Source: Nitratireductor indicus C115 (GTDB lineage: Bacteria > Pseudomonadota > Alphaproteobacteria > Rhizobiales > Rhizobiaceae). Taken from it: a DNA stretch of 64,000 nucleotides. Below are positions 44,773 to 53,525 of the stretch, in pieces; the first letter of the stretch is position 1; each line of letters starts with the position of its first letter. The notes beneath the pieces are model-generated. The model was not told the DNA's origin. It did no database searches and was given only the letters and a program-made list of their open reading frames with translations. Location: NCBI RefSeq assembly GCF_000300515.1, contig NZ_AMSI01000012.1, positions 124,001-188,000 on the forward strand, read 5' to 3'. The position numbers and the translations under genes are program-made.

Positions 44773-46109
44773 TCAGCCGCCACCAGTCCGGTGAGGGGTG
44801 GTGCGCCGGCTTCCACGACCCAGGGGCGCTCGATGCCACTCAGCTCCTCCGCCACCGCGAGGCCGGCCTTGATCCCGTCTTCATGGAAACCACTGCCGAA
44901 ATAGGCACCGCAGAACCACGTGTTGCGCTTGCCCTGCAGTGCGTGCAGCCCGCTTTGCGCCGAGAGTGCGCGCCGGTCGAACAGGGGATGCGCATAGTCG
45001 AACGCCCGGATAACCTGTCCATCGGGTATCGGGCGAATGGGGTTCAGTGTCACGAAGAACTGTTCCCGGGTGCCGAGATTCTGCAGCTGGTTCATCCAGT
45101 AGGTTACGCAGAGCTGGGCATCGTCGCCGCCATTTCCGTCCGAAACGTAGTTCCAGCTCGACCAGACCGAACGCCGGCGTGGCATCAGCGTCCGGGCCTT
45201 GTGCAGAACGGCCGTATTGGGTGTGTAGGCGAAGGCGCCGAGCAGGCGGCTTTCTTCCGGACTCGGGTCATCGAGCATCGCCAGTGCCTGATCTGCATGG
45301 ACAGCGATCACGACGTCATCGAATGTGTCGGAATGCCCCGTTCCGTCAAGGACCGTCACCCCGTCATCGCCCCGATAGACACGCAGAACGGGAGTGTGCA
45401 GCCGCAATTCACCCGAAAAGTCTTCCAGAAGCCTGGAAACATAGGTCCGGCTACCGCCGCAAACGGTGCGCCAGCGAGGCCGGTCCTTGAGAAGCAGGAG
45501 CCCGTGGCGCTCGAAGAAGCGAATAAATGCGAAAAGCGGGTAGGCGCGCATTTCGCGTGCTGTGGTGGACCAGATCGCTGCACCCATGGGCAGAAGATGG
45601 TCTTCGATGAATGCTGCGCTGTAGTCTGCGCCGTCGAGATATTCGCCAAGGGTCACGCTGGCGAGTCCGGGCTTTGCCAGAAGCCCGGAAGCCTCGCGAT
45701 AGAAGCGCCGGATGTCATTGACCATGCGCCAGAAACGGGGGCGCATCAGGTTGGTCTTCTGTCCCAGCAACCCCTTGAGTCCGGATCCCGAATATTCGAA
45801 GCGGCCCTGATCCAAAGATGCGGCAAAGGACATGTCGGAGAGCTGGGTGGGAACGCCAAGCTGCTTAAACAAAGCCACAAGGTTGGGATAGTTGCGCTCA
45901 TTGTAGACGATGAATCCCGTGTCGATAGCGACAGGTCCGTCGGCTGTTTCCACATCGACGGTATTCGCATGACCGCCGGGGCGCATCTCCGCCTCATAGA
46001 GCGTGACTGAAGCGCTCTTACCCAGAAGCCAGGCTGCGGAAAGCCCGGCTATGCCGCTTCCGATCACGGCGACGCGTTTTTTGTTTGAAGGGCGCGTGGT
46101 GGCAACCAA
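44769..46109 (-). CDS. FAD-dependent oxidoreductase (amine oxidase / desaturase-like)
   Basis: A 446-residue flavoprotein with an N-terminal dinucleotide-binding motif (VAVIGSGIAGLSAAWLLG) and a C-terminal FAD-binding end (NTWFCGAYFGSGFHEDGIKAGLAVAEEL). It is of the NAD(P)/FAD-dependent group that accompanies DUF1365 and Cfa-like proteins; related Rhodobacter enzymes desaturate methylated fatty acyl chains. The TTG start at 46109 is chosen because AAAGGA lies seven bases upstream; an ATG at 46157 has no ribosome site. First gene of a three-gene minus-strand operon, divergent from the sigma factor. Confidence 0.9.
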   Translation of the reverse strand: MVATTRPSNKKRVAVIGSGIAGLSAAWLLGKSASVTLYEAEMRPGGHANTVDVETADGPVAIDTGFIVYNERNYPNLVALFKQLGVPTQLSDMSFAASLDQGRFEYSGSGLKGLLGQKTNLMRPRFWRMVNDIRRFYREASGLLAKPGLASVTLGEYLDGADYSAAFIEDHLLPMGAAIWSTTAREMRAYPLFAFIRFFERHGLLLLKDRPRWRTVCGGSRTYVSRLLEDFSGELRLHTPVLRVYRGDDGVTVLDGTGHSDTFDDVVIAVHADQALAMLDDPSPEESRLLGAFAYTPNTAVLHKARTLMPRRRSVWSSWNYVSDGNGGDDAQLCVTYWMNQLQNLGTREQFFVTLNPIRPIPDGQVIRAFDYAHPLFDRRALSAQSGLHALQGKRNTWFCGAYFGSGFHEDGIKAGLAVAEELSGIERPWVVEAGAPPLTGLVAAE

Positions 46110-46192
46110 GGGATGTTCCTTTCCCGGAAACTTTCTCCTTGTTACGCGGCGCGCCATGTTATGGATTGGTAGCCGGAGAATATTTCTTCGAG

Positions 46193-46222
46193 TGATCTGC
46201 TTGTCAGGTTCGCCCGTAGAGC
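46193..46222 (+). promoter_or_regulatory. Putative autoregulated ECF (RpoE) promoter
   Basis: TGATCT - 18 bases - TAGAGC closely matches the RpoE/ChrR-type promoter consensus (TGATCC-N18-TAAGA) of Rhodobacter. It lies about 105 bases before the sigma factor start and would give positive autoregulation. I did not find an equally good copy before the divergent FAD oxidoreductase operon. Confidence 0.7.
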
Positions 46223-46329
46223 GTGGCATGAACCTGGAACTGTCTCCGGCACGGCCTGTCGAACAGGCAGCTTTTTTGATGCAGCACCCCGTAAAGGTGC
46301 GGCCGATGGCGTCTTGTAGGCGGAGGAAG

Positions 46330-46902
46330 ATGGAAGACGGAGATCGTTCCGAGACGGAGGAAGGCGACATGGCCCGCCTGCTTGCTGCTGTGGGCAGGGA
46401 CGCAAGCATGGAGGCCTTTGAAGTCGTTTTCCGGAATTATGCACCGCGCATCCGCTCTTACATGATGCGGCTTGTGCGCGACCCACAGATGGCTGAAGAG
46501 CTGATGCAGGAAACAATGATGACGGTCTGGCGAAAGGCCGCGCTGTTCGATGCGGAAAAGGGCAACGTGTCCGCCTGGATATTTACCATCGCCCGAAATC
46601 TGCGCACTGACAGTTTCAGGCGAACAAGACGCGCCGATTTCGATCCCAACGATCCGGCTTTCGTGCCGGATCCTGAGCAGCCCGCCGATGCGGCCTTCGA
46701 GGCGCGCGAGGCAGAGGCTCGCTTGCACGAAGCCATGAAGGGACTGCCCGCCGAGCAGCGGGACCTGTTGCATCTCGCCTTCTTCGAGGAGGTTTCCCAC
46801 AGTGAAATCGCCTCCCGTTTGGCTTTGCCTCTGGGCACCGTGAAATCGCGCATAAGGCTTGCTTTCGGCAAGCTGCGCTCAGCACTGGGGGAGCGGCCAT
46901 GA
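46330..46902 (+). CDS. rpoE: ECF RNA polymerase sigma factor, RpoE (ChrR-linked type)
   Basis: A 190-residue ECF sigma factor of the ECF11 type. Region 2 (about 40-105) includes RSYMMRLVRDPQMAEELMQETMMTVWRKAALFD, and region 4 (about 135-185) includes GLPAEQRDLLHLAFFEEVSHSEIASRLALPLGTVKSRIRLAFGKL. ATG at 46330 has a ribosome site that is too close; an internal ATG at 46369 has GGAGG at good spacing and may be the real start (177 residues). Its stop overlaps the anti-sigma start by four bases. In relatives it responds to singlet oxygen. Confidence 0.9.
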   Translation: MEDGDRSETEEGDMARLLAAVGRDASMEAFEVVFRNYAPRIRSYMMRLVRDPQMAEELMQETMMTVWRKAALFDAEKGNVSAWIFTIARNLRTDSFRRTRRADFDPNDPAFVPDPEQPADAAFEAREAEARLHEAMKGLPAEQRDLLHLAFFEEVSHSEIASRLALPLGTVKSRIRLAFGKLRSALGERP

Positions 46903-47573
46903 GCGTGCGCCACCAGGTCAGCGACGAGCTTTTGCTGGATTACGCGTCGGGAAGCCTGTCGGAAGGATGGCGTATTGCAGTGGCCTCGCACCTTGCGCTG
47001 TGCCCGCAATCCCGCCGCCGCCTTGCCGTCATGGAACTGACCGCCGGCGCATTGATCGAAGAAGAGCAACCGGAAAGCTCCACCGCGGACGACGACGATG
47101 CGTGGAGCGCAATGCGCACGCGCCTTGCCGCCGGTGGCGGAGCTTTAAGCGGTGGTGTCGATACGCCTCGTCCCGTCTCCCGCGATGCAATCGTCCTTCC
47201 AGAGCCGTTGCGCTCCTATGCGGGTGGCGATGTCGGCTCACTCAAATGGCGCCCTCTAGGGCGCGGGGCCTATCACATCCTCATCCCCACTGCCGACAAA
47301 AGCACCAGCGTGCGCCTGTTGCGCATACCGGCCGGAAAGCCGGTGCCCGAGCATGGTCATGGCGGCCGCGAACTCACCCTGGTCCTGTCCGGAAGCTTCA
47401 ATGATGGCGGCGAAGTTTTTGCGCGTGGCGATCTGGAAGAGGCCGATGAAACGCTCGAGCATCAGCCTGTTGCCACGCCCGGTGAGGATTGCATCTGTCT
47501 CGCAGTTACCGATGCGCCGCTAAAATTCCGCAGCTGGCTGGTACGTCTCGTGCAGCCGGTATTGGGTATCTGA
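46899..47573 (+). CDS. chrR: ChrR family anti-sigma factor (ZAS-cupin)
   Basis: A 224-residue anti-sigma factor: N-terminal zinc-binding ZAS domain (1-75) that clamps the sigma factor, and a C-terminal cupin (about 110-200). The cupin metal residues are all present (His152, His154, Glu158, His188), with the spacing of Rhodobacter ChrR. The ZAS zinc site is altered: His31 and Cys35 are present but the second cysteine (position 38) is Ser (HLALCPQS), and position 6 is Gln after His5. Overlaps the sigma gene by four bases. Confidence 0.9.
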   Translation: MSVRHQVSDELLLDYASGSLSEGWRIAVASHLALCPQSRRRLAVMELTAGALIEEEQPESSTADDDDAWSAMRTRLAAGGGALSGGVDTPRPVSRDAIVLPEPLRSYAGGDVGSLKWRPLGRGAYHILIPTADKSTSVRLLRIPAGKPVPEHGHGGRELTLVLSGSFNDGGEVFARGDLEEADETLEHQPVATPGEDCICLAVTDAPLKFRSWLVRLVQPVLGI

Positions 47574-47604
47574 ACCGCAACCGCGAAGGCAAGAAGCAGG
47601 CCTC

Positions 47605-48006
47605 ATGAGCTACATCGTCGCTTATATCGCCACCGCAGTCGTCTTTTTCGCCATCGACTATGTTTGGCTGTCGCGGATTGCGGTCGATTTCTACCGCTCG
47701 CGGATGGGCGATATGCTGCTAGCCCAGCCGAACCTGGCTGCTGCCGGCCTGTTCTATCTCGTCTATGTCGCGGGTATCGTTTATTTCGCGGTAGCGCCCG
47801 CATTGAGCAGCGGAACTGCACTGAGCGCCTTTGCAGCCGGCGCCATCCTCGGTCTCATCGCCTATGGCACCTACGACATGACCAATCTTGCCACCTTGCG
47901 CAACTGGTCGATGGCCGTGACCGTTGTCGATATTGCCTGGGGAGCGTTCCTCACAGGAACGGCTGCAGCGGCCGGGTACATGGTCGCCATGCATTTTTCG
48001 CGCTGA
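47605..48006 (+). CDS. DUF2177 family membrane protein
   Basis: A 133-residue membrane protein with four predicted helices, of the DUF2177 family. The motifs FFAIDYVWLSRIAVDFYR and GTYDMTNLATLRNWSMAVTVVDIAWG are the family hallmarks. Members are frequently found next to RpoE-ChrR and DUF1365 genes; the function is unknown, but membrane modification or lipid handling under photo-oxidative stress is a reasonable guess. It follows the anti-sigma gene by 31 bases and is probably co-transcribed. Confidence 0.92.
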   Translation: MSYIVAYIATAVVFFAIDYVWLSRIAVDFYRSRMGDMLLAQPNLAAAGLFYLVYVAGIVYFAVAPALSSGTALSAFAAGAILGLIAYGTYDMTNLATLRNWSMAVTVVDIAWGAFLTGTAAAAGYMVAMHFSR

Positions 48007-48273
48007 GCTGAAAAAGCGCCGCCGCCGCTCCATCATTTTCCACAAGACCTCTGCTTCCCGACCCGGCTGAAAAGGCTCGGTCGAAAGAAGCCTCTCATCC
48101 CATGTGTATGACGGGATTCGAACGTCATATCCGCGAAATAAAATTCGTTTAGTGAATTATTTTTCGTGCGAAGGCTCTGATCTTAACTCCGAAATTTTTG
48201 TCCATTTTTTGACATTCTGCGCAGAAAGCTTAGGTTCTTGCCTGAACTGGAAACCGGAACGGAAGGATAAACT

Positions 48274-49146
48274 TTGAGTATCGAACGAATTTCCATGAAG
48301 ATGGCGACGCTCCTTGCCGGCACGGCCCTCATGTTCAGTGCGACCGCGGTTAATGCCGCATCACTCGACGAAATCAAGGAAAACGGCACGATCCGCATCG
48401 CCGTGGCCAACGAAATCCCCTACGGGTTCGTCGATCCGACCGGCGCTGCCAAAGGAGCGGGCCCCGATGTGGCGAAGCACATCATGGATGCGCTTGGTGT
48501 TGAAAAGATCGAATGGATCACCACGGATTTTTCCTCGCTGATACCGGGCCTCAAGGCCGACCGTTTCGATATGGTCGCAGCCGAGATGGCAATTCTGCCG
48601 CAGCGTTGCCAGACCGTGCTCTTCTCCGAGCCCAACAGCTCCTATGGCGAGGGGCTTCTGGTGGCTGATGGCAATCCCAAGGATGTTCACGCCTATTCGG
48701 ATTTCGCTGAGAACAAGGATCTGAAGATCGCCATCATGGCTGGCGCCGATCAACTTGAAATGATGCAGGCGCTTGGTGTGCCGGAAGGACAGATTGTGAC
48801 GCTTTCGGCAAACTCGGATGCGATCTCGAACGTTTCTACCGGGCGTGCCGATGCCTACGCGGCCACCAGCCTGACCGCCGCCAATCTTGCGGAGAAGTCC
48901 GACAAGGTTGAAGTGGCTGCCAATTTCACCGATCCGGTGATTGACGGCAATCCGGTGCGCAGCTGGGGCGGCTTCACCTTTGCGCAGGGTTCCGAGGGCC
49001 TGCGCGATGCGGTGAACGGTGAACTCGCAAAGTTCAAGGAAACCGACGAGTGGAGGGAAATCCTCACCTCCTACGGTTTTTCGGATGCCGATGTGAAAGG
49101 TTCCGGCGAGCGCACGACGGAAGAGCTGTGCAGCGCCTCTGAGTAA
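48274..49146 (+). CDS. ehuB: Ectoine/hydroxyectoine ABC transporter substrate-binding protein EhuB
   Basis: A 290-residue periplasmic binding protein. A signal peptide is present (RISMKMATLLAGTALMFSATAVNAA). The mature part begins SLDEIKENGTIRIAVANEIPYGF and has the EhuB pattern MVAAEMAILPQRCQTVLFSEPNSSYGEGLLV. The TTG start at 48274 has AAGGAT six bases upstream; an ATG at 48295 is the alternative. First gene of ehuBCDA, which imports the compatible solutes ectoine and hydroxyectoine, used for osmoprotection or as nutrients. Confidence 0.94.
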   Translation: MSIERISMKMATLLAGTALMFSATAVNAASLDEIKENGTIRIAVANEIPYGFVDPTGAAKGAGPDVAKHIMDALGVEKIEWITTDFSSLIPGLKADRFDMVAAEMAILPQRCQTVLFSEPNSSYGEGLLVADGNPKDVHAYSDFAENKDLKIAIMAGADQLEMMQALGVPEGQIVTLSANSDAISNVSTGRADAYAATSLTAANLAEKSDKVEVAANFTDPVIDGNPVRSWGGFTFAQGSEGLRDAVNGELAKFKETDEWREILTSYGFSDADVKGSGERTTEELCSASE

Positions 49147-49219
49147 CCAAGCGGGAGCACCGGCGGGTTTGAGATGATCCGCCGGTGCGCCGACCTTGCT
49201 GCCTGCGAATGGAGCGTGC

Positions 49220-49900
49220 ATGAATGAAATGACCTGGACCGATTACCTCCCCGTCCTGTGGGAGGGGGCTTGGGTGACGATCCAGTTGACTTTTTGGTCG
49301 ACCATCTTCGGGGCGCTGCTGTCGTTTGCGGCCGGCCTCGGTAAGCTCTCGTCCAATCGTGCGCTGCGCTGGCTTTCGGTTGCCTATATCGAGGTGTTTC
49401 GAGGAACGTCGCTGCTCGTTCAGCTGTTCTGGCTTTATTTTGCATTGCCGCTAGTCGGCGAGGCGATTGGTGTGAACCTGCGGCTTCCGCCAGTCGTGGC
49501 CGGAATTCTGGCCTTGTCGCTCAACATCGGCGCTTACGGAGCGGAAGTGGTGCGCGGCGCGGTGCAGGCGGTGGCCCGCAGTCAGTATGAAGCAGCCAAA
49601 GCGCTCAACTGCACCCGGCGTCAGACCTTGTTCCGGATCGCTCTCCCGCAAGCCATTCCCGAGATGATGCCCCCCTTCGACAATCTGGCGATCCAGAACC
49701 TCAAGGATACGGCTCTCGTCTCTCTCATCTCACTCGCGGATCTTGCGATGCGCGCCGAGCAGCTGCGCAACTACACACAGGACAGCCCGACAATCTATAC
49801 GCTCGTCATCCTCATGTATTTCGGCATGGCGCTGGTTCTGACCGCGTTGATGCGGCTTCTGGCGCGCGGCGTTGGCCGCTGGCGTCCGGCGGGGAGATAG
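49220..49900 (+). CDS. ehuC: Ectoine/hydroxyectoine ABC permease EhuC
   Basis: A 226-residue polar-amino-acid-type permease with five helices and the EAA loop QAVARSQYEAAKALNCTRRQTLFRIALPQAIPE near residue 130. The start at 49220 follows GGAG. It forms the channel with EhuD. Gene order ehuB-ehuC-ehuD-ehuA is typical of this operon. Confidence 0.93.
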   Translation: MNEMTWTDYLPVLWEGAWVTIQLTFWSTIFGALLSFAAGLGKLSSNRALRWLSVAYIEVFRGTSLLVQLFWLYFALPLVGEAIGVNLRLPPVVAGILALSLNIGAYGAEVVRGAVQAVARSQYEAAKALNCTRRQTLFRIALPQAIPEMMPPFDNLAIQNLKDTALVSLISLADLAMRAEQLRNYTQDSPTIYTLVILMYFGMALVLTALMRLLARGVGRWRPAGR

Positions 49901-49903
49901 CCC

Positions 49904-50596
49904 ATGCTCTTCGGTATCGAATGGGACGCAACCAACAGCTGGACGCTGGCCGTCTCGATCTTTCCAATCCTTCTACATGGTTTGTGGGTGACGCTTCAGG
50001 CGACCGTGCTGGGGTTCTTCATCGCGGTTGTTCTGGGGCTCGTGCTGGCGGTTTTGAAGGCCGCGCCAACGCGTCTTGTTTCATGGCCGACACGGTTGAT
50101 TTCGGAGTTCCTGCGTGACACGCCGCTCCTGATCCAGCTCTTCTTCCTTTATTATGTGCTGCCGGAATTCGGCATCGTTTTGCCAGCCTTTCTGACGGGT
50201 GCGATCGCGCTTGGCGTTCAGTATTCCGCCTATCTGTCGGAGGTTTATCGCGCGGGGATCGAAGCCGTTCCCATCGGCCAGCACGAGGCGGCGCGCGCTC
50301 TCAATTTCGCGCCGACCCGCACTTTCACCCATATCATTCTGCCCCAGGCCATCCCCCGCATCGTGCCGGCGATGGGCAATTACCTGGTCTCGATCAGCAA
50401 GGATGTTCCCGTCCTCTCTGTGGTGACGGTGCTCGAGCTTCTGAATGTCGCAACAATTATTGGCGACCGCACGTTCAATTACTTGGTGCCGCTTTCCATG
50501 GTGGGCGGTCTCTATCTCATCATGACGCTGCTGGCTGCCCAGGGCGTCAAGCGCCTCGACATGGCGCTGCCCAAAACGGGGATACCGCTGAAATGA
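49904..50596 (+). CDS. ehuD: Ectoine/hydroxyectoine ABC permease EhuD
   Basis: A 230-residue permease with five helices and the EAA loop [33 protein letters not shown] near residue 130. The start is three bases after the ehuC stop, and its end overlaps ehuA by four bases, so the four genes are translated as one unit. Confidence 0.93.
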   Translation: MLFGIEWDATNSWTLAVSIFPILLHGLWVTLQATVLGFFIAVVLGLVLAVLKAAPTRLVSWPTRLISEFLRDTPLLIQLFFLYYVLPEFGIVLPAFLTGAIALGVQYSAYLSEVYRAGIEAVPIGQHEAARALNFAPTRTFTHIILPQAIPRIVPAMGNYLVSISKDVPVLSVVTVLELLNVATIIGDRTFNYLVPLSMVGGLYLIMTLLAAQGVKRLDMALPKTGIPLK

Positions 50597-51372
50597 CAGA
50601 ACCGATCATCAGATTTGAAAAGGTGGTGAAGCGTTTCGGCGACGTGACGGTTCTCGATGGCCTCGACTTCACTGTTGCCCCTGGCGAAAAGGTTACGATC
50701 ATTGGACCTTCCGGCTCGGGAAAGTCCACGATACTGCGCATTCTCATGACCCTGGAGGATATCTCCGATGGTGTGGTCTGGGTAGGAGACGAGCCTCTGT
50801 GGCATGAGAAAGCCGCTGATGGCACGCTGAAGCCTGCCTCCGAGGCGCATCTGCACCGGATGCGGACACGGCTTGGCATGGTATTCCAGAGCTTCAACCT
50901 GTTTCCGCACATGACGGTGTTGCGCAACATCACCGAGGCGCCGGTGCACGTGTTGAAGGTCGGCAAGGCCGAGGCCAGAGAGCGCGCCATGGGGCTTCTC
51001 GATATGGTCGGCCTGACCGAACACGCCGACAAATTTCCCTATCAGCTGTCCGGGGGGCAGCAGCAGCGCGTTGCGATAGCCCGCGCACTGGCGATGCGCC
51101 CCGATATATTGCTTTTCGACGAGCCGACCTCGGCGCTCGATCCGGAGCTGGTGGGTGAGGTGCAGGAAGTGATCCGCAAGCTTGCGGAGGAGCACGATCT
51201 GACAATGCTTCTGGTGACCCATGAGATGCGCTTTGCCCGCGAAATCTCCGACCGGGTCTGTTTCATCGATGCTGGCGCTATCCGTGAAGAAGGTGCGCCG
51301 GAAGAGCTTTTCACTGCCCCAACGGAGGAACGTACCCAGGACTTCCTGCGCGCGGTGCTGGACGACGGCTAG
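50593..51372 (+). CDS. ehuA: Ectoine/hydroxyectoine ABC ATP-binding protein EhuA
   Basis: A 259-residue ATPase with Walker [10 protein letters not shown], signature [14 protein letters not shown] and Walker [15 protein letters not shown]. It powers EhuCD. In Sinorhizobium the ehu genes are followed by eut genes for ectoine breakdown; none are seen here, so uptake may serve osmoprotection, or the catabolic genes lie elsewhere. Confidence 0.94.
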   Translation: MTEPIIRFEKVVKRFGDVTVLDGLDFTVAPGEKVTIIGPSGSGKSTILRILMTLEDISDGVVWVGDEPLWHEKAADGTLKPASEAHLHRMRTRLGMVFQSFNLFPHMTVLRNITEAPVHVLKVGKAEARERAMGLLDMVGLTEHADKFPYQLSGGQQQRVAIARALAMRPDILLFDEPTSALDPELVGEVQEVIRKLAEEHDLTMLLVTHEMRFAREISDRVCFIDAGAIREEGAPEELFTAPTEERTQDFLRAVLDDG

Positions 51373-51663
51373 AGGCCGTACCTCTTCTGCCTGAAACGCC
51401 GAAGACCCGGTCGATCCTCTTTTTTCGCGGCAGTGGTGCATGCGGCATCTTCAAAGAATTTCGGAATGTTTGAAAACGTGATTCTGCATTGAAGGTGTCG
51501 CCAGCAGCCAGTTCCGAGGGGCATTTGCGTCGATCACGTCACGTTTTAACGGCAGCGCTGTTGCTGTCTGACCGCTGGGACAGACAGGAATGAAGGGATG
51601 ACGGTTGCGGTTGCCCCCTCGTAGTTGTAAGCGACCAGCAATGGAACCTTTGCCCGGACGATA

Positions 51664-52455
51664 ATGACCATGGCGCTTTGGAAGAGTATCCGGCCCTATC
51701 TTTCCGCGGCCATACGTTTTTTCCACATCAGTTATATCGAGGCAAAAGCTCAGCATCACGGCGCAAGGCTTGGCGTTCTCTGGGGGCCCCTTTCATCCTT
51801 GTGCTTCGTGGTCATGCTGTCGCTGATCTTCCATCATTCGGAATCGATGCCGCAGAGCGATTTCTTTCTGTATGTGTTCGTTGGATACATACTTTGGAGT
51901 TTTATCGCTGAAACGATAACTGGAAGCACCGATATCATACAGAAACGGCTTGATTTTGCTGTTCACAATGGTCTCTCGGTTCCCGGTCTTTTCGGGAAAA
52001 TTCTCGTCGACCGGTTGTTTTCATATGGGTTGAACCTCGTTTCTTTGGCGCTTGTCGCGATAGTTTTTTTTCACGACAAACTTGGCGCCAGCCTTGTTCT
52101 CTTTCTTCCATTCGCCTTGATGATTGTGGCCGCGTCGTTCTTCGGAGCCTATCTGGTGAACATCATCACGATACTGTTCCCGGATACCAGGACACTATTT
52201 CAGGTCGGCGTCCGCTTCTTGTTCTTCGCCTCTCCCGTGTTCTGGAGCGCCAATGAAGTGACTGGCGGCGTTCGCGGATTGCTCACGACCTACAATCCGG
52301 TGTCCTACTTTCTGTCGATGGCAAGGCAGACGATGGGCATTCAGGTTTTTAACCCGTCTGACTGGCTCATCGCCCTTGCGGTCACGGCGGCGATCTGCGT
52401 GGCGGGCACGCTTGCCTATCTCGGCTCCCGCAATTTTATCCGAAATCTGAAATAG
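51664..52455 (+). CDS. ABC-2 type polysaccharide exporter permease (Wzm/KpsM-like)
   Basis: A 263-residue permease with six predicted helices, of the ABC-2 family that exports capsular or O-antigen polysaccharide. The motif ARLGVLWGPLSSLCFVVML near residue 37 is family-typical. The ribosome site is weak; ATG at 51664 and at 51670 are both possible. It begins the surface-polysaccharide locus and is followed after six bases by its ATPase. Confidence 0.88.
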   Translation: MTMALWKSIRPYLSAAIRFFHISYIEAKAQHHGARLGVLWGPLSSLCFVVMLSLIFHHSESMPQSDFFLYVFVGYILWSFIAETITGSTDIIQKRLDFAVHNGLSVPGLFGKILVDRLFSYGLNLVSLALVAIVFFHDKLGASLVLFLPFALMIVAASFFGAYLVNIITILFPDTRTLFQVGVRFLFFASPVFWSANEVTGGVRGLLTTYNPVSYFLSMARQTMGIQVFNPSDWLIALAVTAAICVAGTLAYLGSRNFIRNLK

Positions 52456-52461
52456 AAGATC

Positions 52462-53217
52462 ATGGCTCGGATCGACATAGAAAATGCCAGCGTCAGCTAT
52501 TACCTGCGCAAGCGGGGAGGAGCCTCCGGGCTGAAGGGTGGATCGGTCGGCGCCCAGATCATTGTTGGCAAGCGCTATCTTGAGATTGCTGCCCTTCGCA
52601 ACATTTCCCTGTCGCTCAAAGACGGGGATCGCGTCGGCCTTGTCGGGATCAATGGATCGGGGAAATCCACTCTCTTAAAGCTCTGCGCGGGCGCTGTGGC
52701 TGCGCAATCGGGGCGTGTGTCGGTCGAGGGGACGGTGAGCCCTCAATTCGCACTTGGTTCCGGGCTGCGACCTGAGCTTACGGGTCGGCAGAATGCTGAG
52801 CTCAAATGCCTTTATATGCGTGTCCCGCAAAGTATGGTCTCCCGTTACGTAGAGGAAGTGAAGGAGCTCTCAGGCCTGGGCGGTTATTTCGAGCTGCCGA
52901 TGCAGAGCTATTCTGCAGGTATGCGCTCCCGGCTCGTGATGAGTTTGCTGCGGTTGGTTCGCGGTGAAATACTGATCATGGATGAATGGATCAACGTTGC
53001 TGACCCTTCTCTCAATGCAACCGTTGGCGGTCTTCAGTCAAAGCTTATAGAGCGCTCAAAAATACTGATTTTGGCAAGTCATTCCCGGCGTGTTCTTGAT
53101 GACTGGGTCAATGAGATAATGTGGATAGATAAAGGCGAAATTCGTGACTTTGGTCCAATTGGAGATGTTTATCCAAAATACCAGAAATGGCTTACAGAGA
53201 GAAATGAAAGAAAATAG
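52462..53217 (+). CDS. Polysaccharide ABC exporter ATP-binding protein (Wzt/KpsT-like)
   Basis: A 251-residue ATPase for polysaccharide export. Walker A is GINGSGKST, the signature region is QSYSAGMRSRLVMSLLR and Walker B ILIMDEWINVADP. The short length, with no C-terminal carbohydrate-binding domain as in O9a-type Wzt, places it with capsule-type KpsT or domain-lacking Wzt. These exporters move a finished, lipid-linked chain, so chain length must be set by another protein; the giant fusion downstream is a candidate. Base composition falls towards AT at the 3' end. Confidence 0.88.
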   Translation: MARIDIENASVSYYLRKRGGASGLKGGSVGAQIIVGKRYLEIAALRNISLSLKDGDRVGLVGINGSGKSTLLKLCAGAVAAQSGRVSVEGTVSPQFALGSGLRPELTGRQNAELKCLYMRVPQSMVSRYVEEVKELSGLGGYFELPMQSYSAGMRSRLVMSLLRLVRGEILIMDEWINVADPSLNATVGGLQSKLIERSKILILASHSRRVLDDWVNEIMWIDKGEIRDFGPIGDVYPKYQKWLTERNERK

Positions 53218-53525
53218 TTATATTTTATGAGAAAAGAAAAATAGATTATTATTTTCGGTGTGTTTTGATGGTCGTTTAAAAATATTAATTTTCATAAATA
53301 TGTAATTCTAATAAACCTTGGGTTGAATTGCCAAAAAATTTCGCAATTGATATATTTTTTGAATTATATTTCATCGGCGTTCGTGAAATTTGTATGTTGT
53401 AAATGATTTGAATTCTTGCAAAGAGCCTGTTGCGCAAATAAGACGCGAAATGGATTCGTAGACGCAACCCTGGCTACCTTTTGAGCGGTGCTTGGTTTGC
53501 GACGGCTCATGAGGTTGCTGGATTT
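53218..53525. other. AT-rich gap in the polysaccharide locus
   Basis: About 300 bases that are far more AT-rich than the rest of the window, with runs of A and T. No gene, repeat or clear hairpin is seen. It separates the exporter genes from wecB and may hold the wecB promoter, a silencer-binding region, or the scar of a past insertion. Confidence 0.55.

Noticed and set aside
51564-51587. Short hairpin CTGTCTG/CAGACAG upstream of the exporter permease gene
   Set aside because: Seven-base arms without a T-run may arise by chance; it is not supported as a terminator or operator.
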